A DNA stretch of 64,000 nucleotides from an uncultured Crocinitomix sp. (lineage in GTDB: Bacteria; Bacteroidota; Bacteroidia; Flavobacteriales_D; Crocinitomicaceae), in contig CAJQHR010000006.1 of assembly GCA_905478225.1 (NCBI GenBank), positions 62,001-126,000 of the forward strand, in the 5' to 3' direction. Under the pieces are notes generated by a model. It was not told the origin of the DNA and searched no databases. It was given only the letters and a program-made list of their open reading frames with translations. Both the position numbers and the translations under genes were made by a program. Each line of letters starts with the position of its first letter. Positions within the stretch are counted from its first letter, which is position 1. Shown here in pieces: positions 16,822-24,742 of this stretch.

Positions 16822-18783
16822 TTACTCTTTCACCAACTTGATTAGGGTTGACTCATCACCAGCGTGAATATTGATCATATACATTCCGCTTTCTAATTCA
16901 TCTAGTGAAATCTCTTCAGTATTGAATCCATTTCCTTTTAATACAACATCACCGTTAATTGTAGTTAGTTCGTAGTTAAAAGTACCATCTAAAGTAATTG
17001 TTACTAAATCAGATGCTGGGTTAGGATATACGGCTACAGTTAAACCGTTTAATTCGTCGATTACTACTTGGCTTCCTAATGTAATTGTTTCTGATACTGA
17101 ACAACCTGCATCACACATTACAACTACAACATATGTTCCACCTGTTAATCCGGTTAAATCTTCATCATCATCAAAATCACCAGTTCCGTCGTTATCCCAA
17201 TCAAATGTATAAGCTGGGTTACCTCCAGTTACTGTAATGTTGATTTCTCCATCACTACCCATAATTTCATCTGTTGTAGTGTAAGTAATTTCTAACGCTT
17301 CATAAACCGTAACATCAATTGACGCTTCATTTACACAACCGTTATCATCAGTTCCTTCAACTGTATAAGTTGTTGTTCCTGTTTCTGCTGGTGTAAATTC
17401 AACACCATCTTCTTCTGCATCCCAAACGTAAGATGTTGCACCTTCACCATTTAATGTTACGCTTTCTCCTAAACAAATTTCTTCGTCTGTAGCGGTTGCA
17501 ACAACCTCTGGTAAGTCATAAACCATTACTTCAACCTCTGCGGTGTTTTCACAACCTGCTGCATCAGTACCTGTTACTGTATATGTGTATTCACCAGCTT
17601 CTGGAGTAAATTCTTCTCCATCAGTCACATCCATATCCCATGCATAAGTATCAGCTCCACCACCTGTTAATGTGATAGCTCCTCCAACACAAATTTCTTC
17701 TGCTGTAGTACTTGCTGTAACTTCTGGTAATTCAAGTACAGTAATGTCAATAGAAAAACCACAATCACCATCAGCATCACTTGATGCAGTATAAGTAGTT
17801 GTTCCAACTGGTGGAGCAAAAGCCTCACCATCAATAACGTCTCCGTCCCATGTAATTGATCCGTCTAATTCAGAAGTGGCATCTAAAATGATTTCATCAC
17901 CCAAACATAGTTCAGTATCAACTTCGGCAAGTTCTAATGGTGAACATAAAACTGTAATAACAATTTGACCATTCCCTAATCGAACACCAGTTTCGTTGGT
18001 TTGTGAAGCACCTTGATTAAAGGAGCCTCCTCCTCCCCCGCCTGCGCGACAAGAAGAACCATTCCCTCCTGCTCCGCCGGAGTATCCTCCTCCACCTCCG
18101 CATCCGCAAACAGCGCCTCCGCCACCACCAAATCCACCTTCGCCTCCAGGGCCAAACCCACTAGCTCCATCACCATGAGCAAAGGTTGGTAAGGTTGTGC
18201 CTCCAGTACATCCGTCACCCCAAATTGAGTTTTGTCCAGCTGACAACCAACCGCCGCCGCCAGAACCTGTTCCAGACGGAGCATCTCCATCACCTCCATG
18301 TCCACCAACTCCTCCGTCAGCCATTCCTTCGGCCCCAGCTGTTCCATCTTCTCCAGCCTGACCAGGCAAACCGTCACGACAATCTAATCCTCCCCAGTTC
18401 TCATTTCCTCCGCCTCCTGCGCCTGCAGCAATTAACGGTAAGGCATCATCATCCGGATCCCAGACAAATGTACCTCCGCCTCCACCACCTGAAGCATCTG
18501 CCCCTCCACAGTTATTTACGATTCCCTGCTGTCCAACAACAATGTTAAGAACGTCTCCAGGTGTAACTGTAAATTCTCCATACATCCCAGCTCCTAAGCC
18601 TCCATTATCATTTCCTCCTTGAGCGCCATATGCCTGAATAGAAATAGATGTTACTCCTAAGGGAACGGGGTAGGTATCAATTGTTCCACTATAATCAAAA
18701 GTAGTGACTTGCGACCACACTCCTGTTGTTCCTAGAAATAACCCTACCAATAGGACTGATTTTTTTATGTAATTGTGTTTCAT
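16822..18783 (-). CDS. T9SS cargo with a glycine-rich (ALK-like) domain
   Basis: 653-residue secreted surface protein. A Sec signal (to about residue 25, ...GVWSQ) precedes a domain of about residues 28-275 that is very rich in glycine, with repeated GGGGGG runs and regularly placed Cys. This resembles the Gly_rich domain (PF12810) also found in ALK/LTK receptors. Ig-like repeats follow, each with a CLGD/CVGG-type start (about 285-510), then a SprB-like repeat (ITVTGGNPAYTFDW). It ends with a type A sorting domain: VYPNPASDLVTI ... GMYMINI ... LIKLVKE. Function is probably adhesion or matrix; the exact role is unknown. Confidence 0.87.
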   Translation of the reverse strand: MKHNYIKKSVLLVGLFLGTTGVWSQVTTFDYSGTIDTYPVPLGVTSISIQAYGAQGGNDNGGLGAGMYGEFTVTPGDVLNIVVGQQGIVNNCGGADASGGGGGGTFVWDPDDDALPLIAAGAGGGGNENWGGLDCRDGLPGQAGEDGTAGAEGMADGGVGGHGGDGDAPSGTGSGGGGWLSAGQNSIWGDGCTGGTTLPTFAHGDGASGFGPGGEGGFGGGGGAVCGCGGGGGYSGGAGGNGSSCRAGGGGGGSFNQGASQTNETGVRLGNGQIVITVLCSPLELAEVDTELCLGDEIILDATSELDGSITWDGDVIDGEAFAPPVGTTTYTASSDADGDCGFSIDITVLELPEVTASTTAEEICVGGAITLTGGGADTYAWDMDVTDGEEFTPEAGEYTYTVTGTDAAGCENTAEVEVMVYDLPEVVATATDEEICLGESVTLNGEGATSYVWDAEEDGVEFTPAETGTTTYTVEGTDDNGCVNEASIDVTVYEALEITYTTTDEIMGSDGEINITVTGGNPAYTFDWDNDGTGDFDDDEDLTGLTGGTYVVVVMCDAGCSVSETITLGSQVVIDELNGLTVAVYPNPASDLVTITLDGTFNYELTTINGDVVLKGNGFNTEEISLDELESGMYMINIHAGDESTLIKLVKE

Positions 18784-18831
18784 GGTTTAAAATTATTGTT
18801 TTACTAAATATATGGGTTCTGTCACATCTAC

Positions 18832-18839
18832 CAAATTTA
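18832..18839 (-). promoter_or_regulatory. -7 element upstream of the glycine-rich T9SS gene
   Basis: The minus strand reads TAAATTTG, matching TAnnTTTG, about 49 bp upstream of the ATG at 18783. A TTTG sits 22 bp further upstream, slightly long for a -33 box. Confidence 0.5.
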
Positions 18840-19015
18840 ACCGATTTAAATTGATAAAATTCAAATGTCATAAAATAAATTCAATTGAAAATCAGCACTT
18901 TAGTTATTTATCTGATTCCATTTTTCATAAAGAAAAGCAAAAAAATAGACAGATGCGACAGAACCTGAATCAAGCCTTCTTTAATGGCTTTCAAAATTAA
19001 TCCAGCAGTAATTTT

Positions 19016-19149
19016 TCATCCTATTTTTAGCAATAAGTTTTTGCGATATCCTTCAATGGTTCGATCACTTAAAAAAAGTTTATTCGGAATTTCGTGTTGG
19101 TAAACTCCTGAGAAATTAAATTAAACACCTCTATTTCTCGTGCAGTTAA
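19016..19149 (-). pseudogene. LuxR-type HTH fragment of a response regulator, frameshifted
   Basis: In the 613-bp gap before the flavin reductase, the minus strand reads DLTAREIEVFNLISQEFTN, shifts frame, and continues EIPNKLFLSDRTIEGYRKNL and LLKIG before a stop. This is the full DNA-binding domain of a NarL/LuxR regulator (LTxREiEVL..., V/T-E-x-Y/H-x-x-N-x-x-x-K-I/L-G). One frameshift near 19090 and a stop just upstream of the domain show decay. The receiver domain and partner kinase are absent. The remainder of the gap (18784-19015 and 19150-19384) shows no other convincing gene. Confidence 0.8.
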
Positions 19150-19384
19150 ATCCGGCTATAATCAATTAACCAGGTGCCAGCTTCTGAAAAAAATATTCCT
19201 GAAAAAATTTGGGATGAGCAATTTCAATAACTTGGACATCAAGATGCTTCAAGAGGAGATAAATAACGAACTGCAGAATAGCGATTGTATTTGAAAATTA
19301 ACGTACGACTGAGTCGTTTTATGCTTTTTTTCATTTTAACCAACAATTGAAATCGGTTTGAACAGAATATCAAGCAATATTTCT

Positions 19385-19392
19385 TAATTTTG
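19385..19392 (+). promoter_or_regulatory. -7 element placed for a leaderless transcript
   Basis: TAATTTTG ends only 4 bp before the ATG at 19397. Transcription would start at or next to the start codon. Confidence 0.55.
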
Positions 19393-19396
19393 TAGC

Positions 19397-20293
19397 ATGT
19401 TAAGTATCGATCCTAAAGAACTACCAATTCCTCAACTGCACGGCTATTTGCTGGGAGCTGTTGGGCCACGTCCTATTGCTTTTGCAAGTACGATTGATGC
19501 GGATGGAAATGCAAACCTAGCTCCATTTAGTTTCTTTAATGTGTTTAGCGCAAACCCTCCAATTATGGTTTTTTCTCCTGCAAGATCGGGAAGAACAAAT
19601 ACTACAAAAGACACCTATAACAATGTAAAAAACATTGCAGAGGTGGTAATAAATGTAGTCAGTCATGAAATGGTGCATCAAATGTCATTGGCCAGTTCGC
19701 CTTTTGCAGCTGAAGTAGATGAATTTGCTAAAGCCGGGTTCACTAAAATTGCCTCTGATACGATTAAACCTTTTCGGGTAGCAGAATCCCCTGTTCAATT
19801 TGAATGTGTGGTGAATGAAGTGGTTGAATTAGGACAAAACGGCGGTGCAGGAAACTTGGTGATTTGTGAGGTGAAAAAAATTCACATCAACGAAGCCGTG
19901 CTAAACGAAGATGGCAAAATCGATCAACATAAAATTGACTTGGTTTCAAGAATGGGCGGTAATTGGTATTGCCGTGCAGATGAGCACTCCATGTTTGAAA
20001 TTAAAAAACCTATAACAACCGTTGGAATTGGGTTTGATGCTATACCTGAAGACATAAGAAACAGTTCACTTTTAACGAATAACGATTTTGGGCAACTGGG
20101 CGGAATTGAAGAATTACCAAATGAAACTGATGTAAATGAATATAAATTACTTGAATTAAGCGATTTATTTGTTTCTTTGGAAGACGAACAAGCAAAATTG
20201 GAATTAGAACTCCATAAAAGAGCAAAGGAATTATTAACTGAAAATAAATTGGATGAAGCTTGGATGACGCTTCTATCCTTCAACAACAACTAA
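19397..20293 (+). CDS. Flavin reductase family protein (FMN-binding)
   Basis: 298 residues. The N-terminal two thirds match the DIM6/NTAB flavin reductase-like fold: VGPRPIAFASTIDADGNANLAPFSFFNVFSA-type start, PPIMVFSPARSG, then KNIAEVVINVV and a substrate-side region. It would use NAD(P)H to reduce FMN or act as a flavin-dependent oxidoreductase; the substrate is unknown. The C-terminal 80 residues (about 215-298) are an extra helical tail. It is followed after 13 bp by the DUF3127 gene. Confidence 0.88.
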   Translation: MLSIDPKELPIPQLHGYLLGAVGPRPIAFASTIDADGNANLAPFSFFNVFSANPPIMVFSPARSGRTNTTKDTYNNVKNIAEVVINVVSHEMVHQMSLASSPFAAEVDEFAKAGFTKIASDTIKPFRVAESPVQFECVVNEVVELGQNGGAGNLVICEVKKIHINEAVLNEDGKIDQHKIDLVSRMGGNWYCRADEHSMFEIKKPITTVGIGFDAIPEDIRNSSLLTNNDFGQLGGIEELPNETDVNEYKLLELSDLFVSLEDEQAKLELELHKRAKELLTENKLDEAWMTLLSFNNN

Positions 20294-20306
20294 ACAAACC
20301 AAGATT

Positions 20307-20660
20307 ATGTACACATTAAAAGGAGAGCTAAAAGTGATCGGAGATGTTCAACAAATTTCTGACTCTTTTAAGAAGAGAGAATTTGTGGTAGTGGACGCTT
20401 CCGGACAATACGCGCAAACAATTATGTTTCAAGCCGTGCAAGACAGAACGGATCTTTTGAACAATTTTAAATTAGGTGACAATGTAGAAGTAACGTTCTT
20501 TTTGAGAGGGCGTGAGTGGACAAACCCGAAAGATGGTGCTGTGCGTTACTTTAACTCGTTAGATTGCTGGAAAATCGAACCAATTGGTGGTGGATCTGCA
20601 GCAACTGCTGACAACGCTGAGACTTTCGTCGCTGAAGGAGATGATGACTTACCATTCTAA
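20307..20660 (+). CDS. DUF3127 protein with an SSB-like C-terminal tip
   Basis: 117 residues. The first 90 form a compact beta-rich domain (MYTLKGELKVIGD, QQISDSFKKREFVV, NVEVTFFLRGREW, YFNSLDCWKIE) typical of the OB-fold-like DUF3127 family. A flexible acidic tail ends GDDDLPF, almost the same as the DDDIPF tip that single-stranded DNA-binding protein uses to recruit repair and replication partners. A DNA or SSB-network role is inference. It appears co-transcribed with the flavin reductase. A partial copy of its 3' end lies just downstream. Confidence 0.85.
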   Translation: MYTLKGELKVIGDVQQISDSFKKREFVVVDASGQYAQTIMFQAVQDRTDLLNNFKLGDNVEVTFFLRGREWTNPKDGAVRYFNSLDCWKIEPIGGGSAATADNAETFVAEGDDDLPF

Positions 20661-20710
20661 TTAAAACAGATAATTAACTAGGCTGATAAATCAAACGATA
20701 GAAGTTTATG

Positions 20711-20725
20711 CTGAGCCTGTCGAAG
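20711..20725. repeat. Dispersed CTTCGACAGGCTCAG-type repeat
   Basis: CTGAGCCTGTCGAAG is the reverse complement of CTTCGACAGGCTCAG, a short element seen scattered between genes in many bacterial genomes (general knowledge). It is the only copy I see in this window and sits between the gene end and its partial duplicate. Confidence 0.6.
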
Positions 20726-20729
20726 TATA

Positions 20730-20770
20730 GCTGAAGGAAAGGATGACCTTCCAGTCTAGTTAAAAAAACA
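20730..20770 (+). repeat. Partial duplicate of the DUF3127 gene 3' end
   Basis: gctgaaggaaaggatgacct and the bases up to ...ttaaaaaaaca resemble 20631-20668 (gctgaaggagatgatgactt ...), including the last codons (AEG-DDLP) and the stop region, with several substitutions. The unit was copied once and has diverged. Confidence 0.7.
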
Positions 20771-20781
20771 CATTAAACTTA

Positions 20782-20814
20782 AAAGGTGTTTGTCAGCGAC
20801 AAATGCCTTTTTTT
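20782..20814 (+). terminator. Terminator of the flavin reductase-DUF3127 operon
   Basis: AAGGTGTTTGTC and GACAAATGCCTT pair around AGC with two mismatches, followed by ttttttt. Confidence 0.75.
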
Positions 20815-20818
20815 GCAT

Positions 20819-21310
20819 ATGAAAAAAATCTATTTGATAGGGTTGCTTTTATGCTCACGTCCTAATTACGCCCAAATTTCAGAAAAATGAGAAGGAAATT
20901 ATGCAGGTGATTTAGTAATTAATTCCAAAAGCAACACGAGCTATTATCATATGGAAATCAACTTTATGCAGCTTAATGATTCTACCTATAACTGGACAAT
21001 TATTTATGGAGAGGATAGTTTAAGACAGGAGCGCAAGTGCCTCTTTCGACAAGCGAAAGAGAATGAATTTGTCATTGATGAAAAAAACGGGATTGTCTTA
21101 TCCACCAATCTTATTGGAGCAACTTTTTTTAGTGTTTTTGAAGTCCAAAGCAATCTGATTCAAGCCACCTACACGTTTAAGAAAAATAAAATTTACTTTG
21201 AATTAACTTCTTCGTCAACTAAATCTGAAACAGGTAATGTCAAGCCTTTGGCAGCTGATGAAGAAACAATTCCGCGGGTTTATTCATACGAAACCACAAC
21301 GGAACAATAG
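20819..21310 (+). pseudogene. Small secreted protein gene interrupted by one TGA
   Basis: An ATG at 20819 opens a Sec signal (MKKIYLIGLLLCSRPNYAQ) and after ISEK meets TGA at 20888-20890. The same frame then stays open for 140 codons (EGNYAGDLVINSKSN ... SYETTTEQ). A TGG-to-TGA change would explain it (SEKWEGNY is a natural reading). The body is a beta-rich small protein of unknown function. An internal ATG at 20951 would give 119 residues without signal and is unlikely to be the real start. Confidence 0.8.
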
Positions 21311-21340
21311 GCGGTTTTAAAAAGAATTAAAACGAAATAG

Positions 21341-21371
21341 TTGTAAAGTTATATGTTGAAACATATATTTG
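21341..21371 (+). promoter_or_regulatory. Promoter of the YceI gene
   Basis: TTG (21341-21343) and TATATTTG (21364-21371) are 20 bp apart, ending 19 bp before the ATG. Confidence 0.75.
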
Positions 21372-21390
21372 CAGTTAAATACAAGAAGAA

Positions 21391-22062
21391 ATGAAAAAAA
21401 AGTTGTTAATTGGTGCTTTAATCATAGTCGTGATAGGGGCTGGATTCATTTGGGACGCCATGTCTGGCGAATATGAAAGCACCTTAGAAAAATCTGAAGT
21501 TGAATCTGAAGTGACGGTTGATTCTACTGGAATAGAAATTCCAACACTGTCATTAATCCAAGGAAAATATCATGTAAATATTGCAGATGGTGATCATGCC
21601 GAGCTACTTTTTTACGCAGACGGTATGAAAAAAGCAAAAGGTGCATTTGAAAAATTCACCGTTGATTTCGACATTGCTGCCGACTATCATACATCTTCAT
21701 TAAACGTAACAATAGAATCCGCCTCAATAAATACCGGAAATGGAATGCGAGATGAACATTTAACCGAAGAAGCCTTTTTTAATGTCACTAAGTTTCCAAC
21801 TATTACCTTTCAATCAACCAGCATTGAAGACGCCGACACGAGCTATGTAGCCAAAGGTGATCTAACACTCTTGAGCAATACCAAACCCATTGATGTTCCT
21901 TTCAAACACCTAGGGAACGGAACGGATTCGGAAGGACTAGCTTTTGAGGCATTTGAGGGCAGCTTTGTTTTTGACCGTGTGGAGTATGGAATGGAAGAAA
22001 TCTCTGGCGCAGGCAATATCGTTACTGTTACCTTTTATTGTGAGCTAATTTTGAGCGAATAG
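21391..22062 (+). CDS. YceI family protein
   Basis: 223 residues. A signal or anchor segment (about residues 4-24) and a short acidic spacer are followed by the YceI lipocalin-like domain. Features include the typical SLNVTIESASINTGNGMRDEHL, EEAFFNVTKFPTITF and a later F-V-F-DRVEYGM. The family binds isoprenoid or fatty-acyl ligands in the periplasm; the ligand here is unknown. It has its own promoter and terminator, so it is a single-gene unit. Confidence 0.92.
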   Translation: MKKKLLIGALIIVVIGAGFIWDAMSGEYESTLEKSEVESEVTVDSTGIEIPTLSLIQGKYHVNIADGDHAELLFYADGMKKAKGAFEKFTVDFDIAADYHTSSLNVTIESASINTGNGMRDEHLTEEAFFNVTKFPTITFQSTSIEDADTSYVAKGDLTLLSNTKPIDVPFKHLGNGTDSEGLAFEAFEGSFVFDRVEYGMEEISGAGNIVTVTFYCELILSE

Positions 22063-22085
22063 TATATTGCGTTAAGCCCTATACG

Positions 22086-22114
22086 AAGCGTTTTCAAAGG
22101 AAAACCGCTTTTCA
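22086..22114 (+). terminator. Terminator after the YceI gene
   Basis: AAGCGTTTTC and GAAAACCGCTT form a near-perfect stem with a 4-nt loop and a following T-rich stretch. Confidence 0.65.
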
Positions 22115-22231
22115 TTTATTGATTTTACCTCTATTTAAAAAGAGGTTGAAGTAATAAACACCTTCAATAGTCGTTTACAGAAACAAAAAACGTTATTGAC
22201 CAAAACTTACTTCATTATAAATCAAATCAAC

Positions 22232-22427
22232 ATGAAAAAGTCATTAGCACTTTATCGTACTCATCACTTTTGCAGGAAGGACTTTATCGGTGAGTTCAAG
22301 CTTTAGAATTGATAATATTGTGGATCCTGACAGTCAAATTGGCTTTTTAGCTGATCAACCCCGGATAACGTCACTCGATTTTAACCTCGTTGCAGGAATT
22401 GGTTTGAAGTATGCTTTAGGCAAATAA
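22232..22427 (+). pseudogene. Remnant of an outer-membrane protein gene
   Basis: ATG at 22232 begins a signal-like MKKSLALY. After a frameshift the text reads IVLITFAGRTLSVSSSFRID and later LDFNLVAGIGLKYALGK before the stop at 22425-22427. Signal and C-terminal beta-strand survive, but the middle is missing, so it is an internally deleted, frameshifted beta-barrel gene. No intact copy is present in this window. Confidence 0.65.
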
Positions 22428-22440
22428 GTCAATTTGGTGG

Positions 22441-22471
22441 TTGCCAAACAAGCATAATTCGGTTAAATTTG
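22441..22471 (+). promoter_or_regulatory. Promoter for a probably leaderless rluE-like mRNA
   Basis: TTG (22441-22443) and TAAATTTG (22464-22471) are 20 bp apart. The -7 box ends 4 bp before the ATG at 22476, so the mRNA would begin at the start codon. Confidence 0.7.
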
Positions 22472-22475
22472 TGCT

Positions 22476-23042
22476 ATGAAACACCACCATTATATCCTTT
22501 TTAAACCGTATGGTTATTTAAGTCAATTCATTTATAATGGAAAACGCGCAAGTCGTAAAAAATTGTTGGGTTCATTACACGAGTTTGTAGATGGCACCAT
22601 GGCGGTAGGCCGATTGGATGAAGATTCAGAAGGTTTACTATTTCTCACCACTGATGGTAAAGTAAGCTATTCCATTTTAAGTCAAAAATTCGAAAAAGAA
22701 TACTATGTCCAAGTGGATGGAATCATTACGGATGAGGCGGTTCAACTCATGCGAAATGGAATTGAAATTGGGATAGAAGGGATAAAATACCTGACTAAAC
22801 CGTGTGAATCGAATATCATAGCTCCACCTACTTTTCCAGAACGTGCAAAACTCATTCGTGATCAGAGACACGGACCAACAAGTTGGGCATCCATCATTCT
22901 TAGAGAAGGAAAATTTAGACAGGTTAGAAAAATGACCGCAGCAGCCGGGTTTCCAACACTCCGATTGGTTCGAGTCAGAATTGGAGAAAGATGGTTAGGT
23001 GATATGCAACCTGGTGATGTTAAAAAAGTGGAGGCGCTTTAA
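22476..23042 (+). CDS. 23S rRNA pseudouridine synthase, RluE/RluB-like
   Basis: 188 residues, the short form lacking an S4 domain. The catalytic motif GRLDEDSEGLLFLT (Asp in RLD) is present, with the opening YILFKPYGYLSQF, FEKEYYVQVDG and the C-terminal REGKFRQVRKMTAAAGFPTLRLVR. RluE isomerises U2457 of 23S rRNA in E. coli; the target here is by analogy. Confidence 0.93.
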   Translation: MKHHHYILFKPYGYLSQFIYNGKRASRKKLLGSLHEFVDGTMAVGRLDEDSEGLLFLTTDGKVSYSILSQKFEKEYYVQVDGIITDEAVQLMRNGIEIGIEGIKYLTKPCESNIIAPPTFPERAKLIRDQRHGPTSWASIILREGKFRQVRKMTAAAGFPTLRLVRVRIGERWLGDMQPGDVKKVEAL

Positions 23043-23210
23043 ATTTTCTCTATTTAATAATCGCTAGTAAGTTGACTAGAAATAAAAAAAATATCCCCCT
23101 TTTATAATATTTCCTCAATAACTTTTGTAAAAACAGATAGGTACGCACAAAAACTATATGATTTACATCAAAAATTGGAGTTCGCTAAAATTTTCTATTT
23201 TTAAACAATT

Positions 23211-23819
23211 ATGGAAATACTTGCACTCGTCGGATTTTTTGCTTTACTAATTGGCATTATAGTTCTTTCTGTTCGTTTTGTTAAAAAACAGAATAAGAAA
23301 AAGATAGAATTATTTCAACAGTGGGGTTTGCGTCTCAACCTGCACCATGAAAACAAAAAACAATTATTAGCAAAACTCAACACACTATCTGGGGAATTAG
23401 ACGGAAAGCCGGTAGTCATTTATGAACACATAGTAGGTTCTGGTAAGAATCAAGTGCTTTATACTACGGTTACCTTTGCCCCTAACCCCTTTGACTTTGA
23501 TTTTAAAATTGGTAAGGAAGGGTTTTTTACTAAAGTTGGAAAATCATTCGGGGCAAAAGATATTGAATTTGGTGATGAAGAATTTGATAAAAAGTTCTTG
23601 CTAAAATGTAAAGATCAGGAAGACCGATTTAGAAGTTTAATGGATTTTAGAATGCAAGGCGCCTTAACAAATATTGAAAAACAACTCAAGGGAAATATTT
23701 CAAGCACAAACGCGGGATTCACCTATAGTTTAGTGGGCGGATTCAATAAACAAACGAAACTTGAAGAATTTGAAAAAGTGATGACTTTTATGCGCGATCT
23801 TATCAAAAATCAGCGTTAA
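23211..23819 (+). CDS. Single-pass membrane protein of unknown function
   Basis: 202 residues. An N-terminal membrane segment (MEILALVGFFALLIGIIVLS) is followed by a basic KKQNKKK stretch and a cytoplasmic domain with LSGELDGKPVVIYEHIVGSG and APNPFDFDFKIG. I do not recognise a family. A second, decayed copy of the same gene follows directly, so it was duplicated in tandem. Confidence 0.75.
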   Translation: MEILALVGFFALLIGIIVLSVRFVKKQNKKKIELFQQWGLRLNLHHENKKQLLAKLNTLSGELDGKPVVIYEHIVGSGKNQVLYTTVTFAPNPFDFDFKIGKEGFFTKVGKSFGAKDIEFGDEEFDKKFLLKCKDQEDRFRSLMDFRMQGALTNIEKQLKGNISSTNAGFTYSLVGGFNKQTKLEEFEKVMTFMRDLIKNQR

Positions 23820-23833
23820 ATTATCAGTAATCA

Positions 23834-24385
23834 ATGACTCCACTCTACATCACAATTGCAATTATCATTGCGTTGGGACTGCTCTATTTACTCTTTCAAA
23901 ATGGAAAAAAGCCAGTTTAATAAAAGTGGAGTGGTATAGAGATTGGGGAGCCAGAATTCATTTTTCTCATAGCGCCGAGAAATATTAATGGCGCAATTAA
24001 ATACTTTAATAGACGCTGTTGACGGATGTGAAATCAAGATTTATGAACTGATTACTGGCTCCACTAATCAGAGTCAATACCTACATACTTTCATTTATAT
24101 TACCCCAAATCCGTTCAATTTTCAATTTGACATCTCAAGAAAAAGTTTAGGTGGCAAAAGTAATTTTGTATTCGGCAACTCATCAATTGATGATCATTTT
24201 ACTTTTTCAACTTCAAATTAGCCACTACCAATTTCGGAAATGGAATTACTTGTGACAGCGAAAAATTAGAGCATTATTTTATGGGCGGATTAACCATAGA
24301 GGAACAAACCGCCGAGTTAGAAATTATATTAAATATTATGCAATTACTCGTGAAAAACAACACGTTAAAAGGAGGAAGCGAATAA
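23834..24385 (+). pseudogene. Decayed tandem copy of the 23211 gene
   Basis: It starts MTPLYITIAIIIALGLLYLL (membrane segment), hits a stop, then VEWYRDWGARIHFSHSAEKY, a second stop, then MAQLNTLIDAVDGCEIKIYE with TNPFNF-like APNPF equivalent (TPNPFNFQFDI). It ends in a further shift with MGGLTIEEQTAELEIILNIM and KGGSE. Segment by segment it parallels the intact neighbour (KLNTLSGELDGKPVVIYEHI, APNPFDFDF, VGGFNKQTKLEEFEKVM). At least three disruptions are present. The end overlaps a hairpin (AAAGGAGGA/TCCTCCTTT). Confidence 0.85.
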
Positions 24386-24742
24386 ACCTCCTCCTTTCTT
24401 GATGTCGCCTAATAAAACACAAATATTTAAACATGAAAACAGCTTTCGCCACTTTCATAAAGGCGACAATCTTTTCAATGTCCAATACAAAAGACCACAT
24501 ATTTGCTCCAAATTAGCACCGTTTTAAGGCGAGCCATAAGACGACTTGAAAAAATTAAACTTTAAAGCTCTGCATGTGTGATCATACAAATCCATCTTAA
24601 AAATAAGGTATAATAGGCTTTTCTTCCTCAGAAGTTTAGCACCTGTTCAAATTAGTTTAGTAACGGTCAATTATTTGAATTTATAAACTTTGTAGCCGCC
24701 CTTTTTTTGACTAATTTAGAACACCGAACTCAGGTTTATAAC
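24386..24742. other. Intergenic stretch without a recognisable gene
   Basis: 357 bp before the fatty acid transporter. There is a very short open frame at 24434 (27 codons) and a weak hairpin built on GTCGCC/GGCGAC around 24400-24475. The -7-like TTTG at 24687-24690 lacks a TA at the right place. I see no gene or firm promoter. Confidence 0.5.

Noticed and set aside
17976-18548. Open frames overlapping the glycine-rich gene in other frames (133 aa on the minus strand, 120 aa on the plus strand)
   Set aside because: They arise from the biased GGN codons of the glycine-rich domain, have no start context or domain, and lie fully inside a convincing T9SS gene.
18812-19000. 62-aa open frame upstream of the LuxR remnant
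   Set aside because: No signal, domain or ribosome-binding context; the composition is that of AT-rich noncoding DNA.
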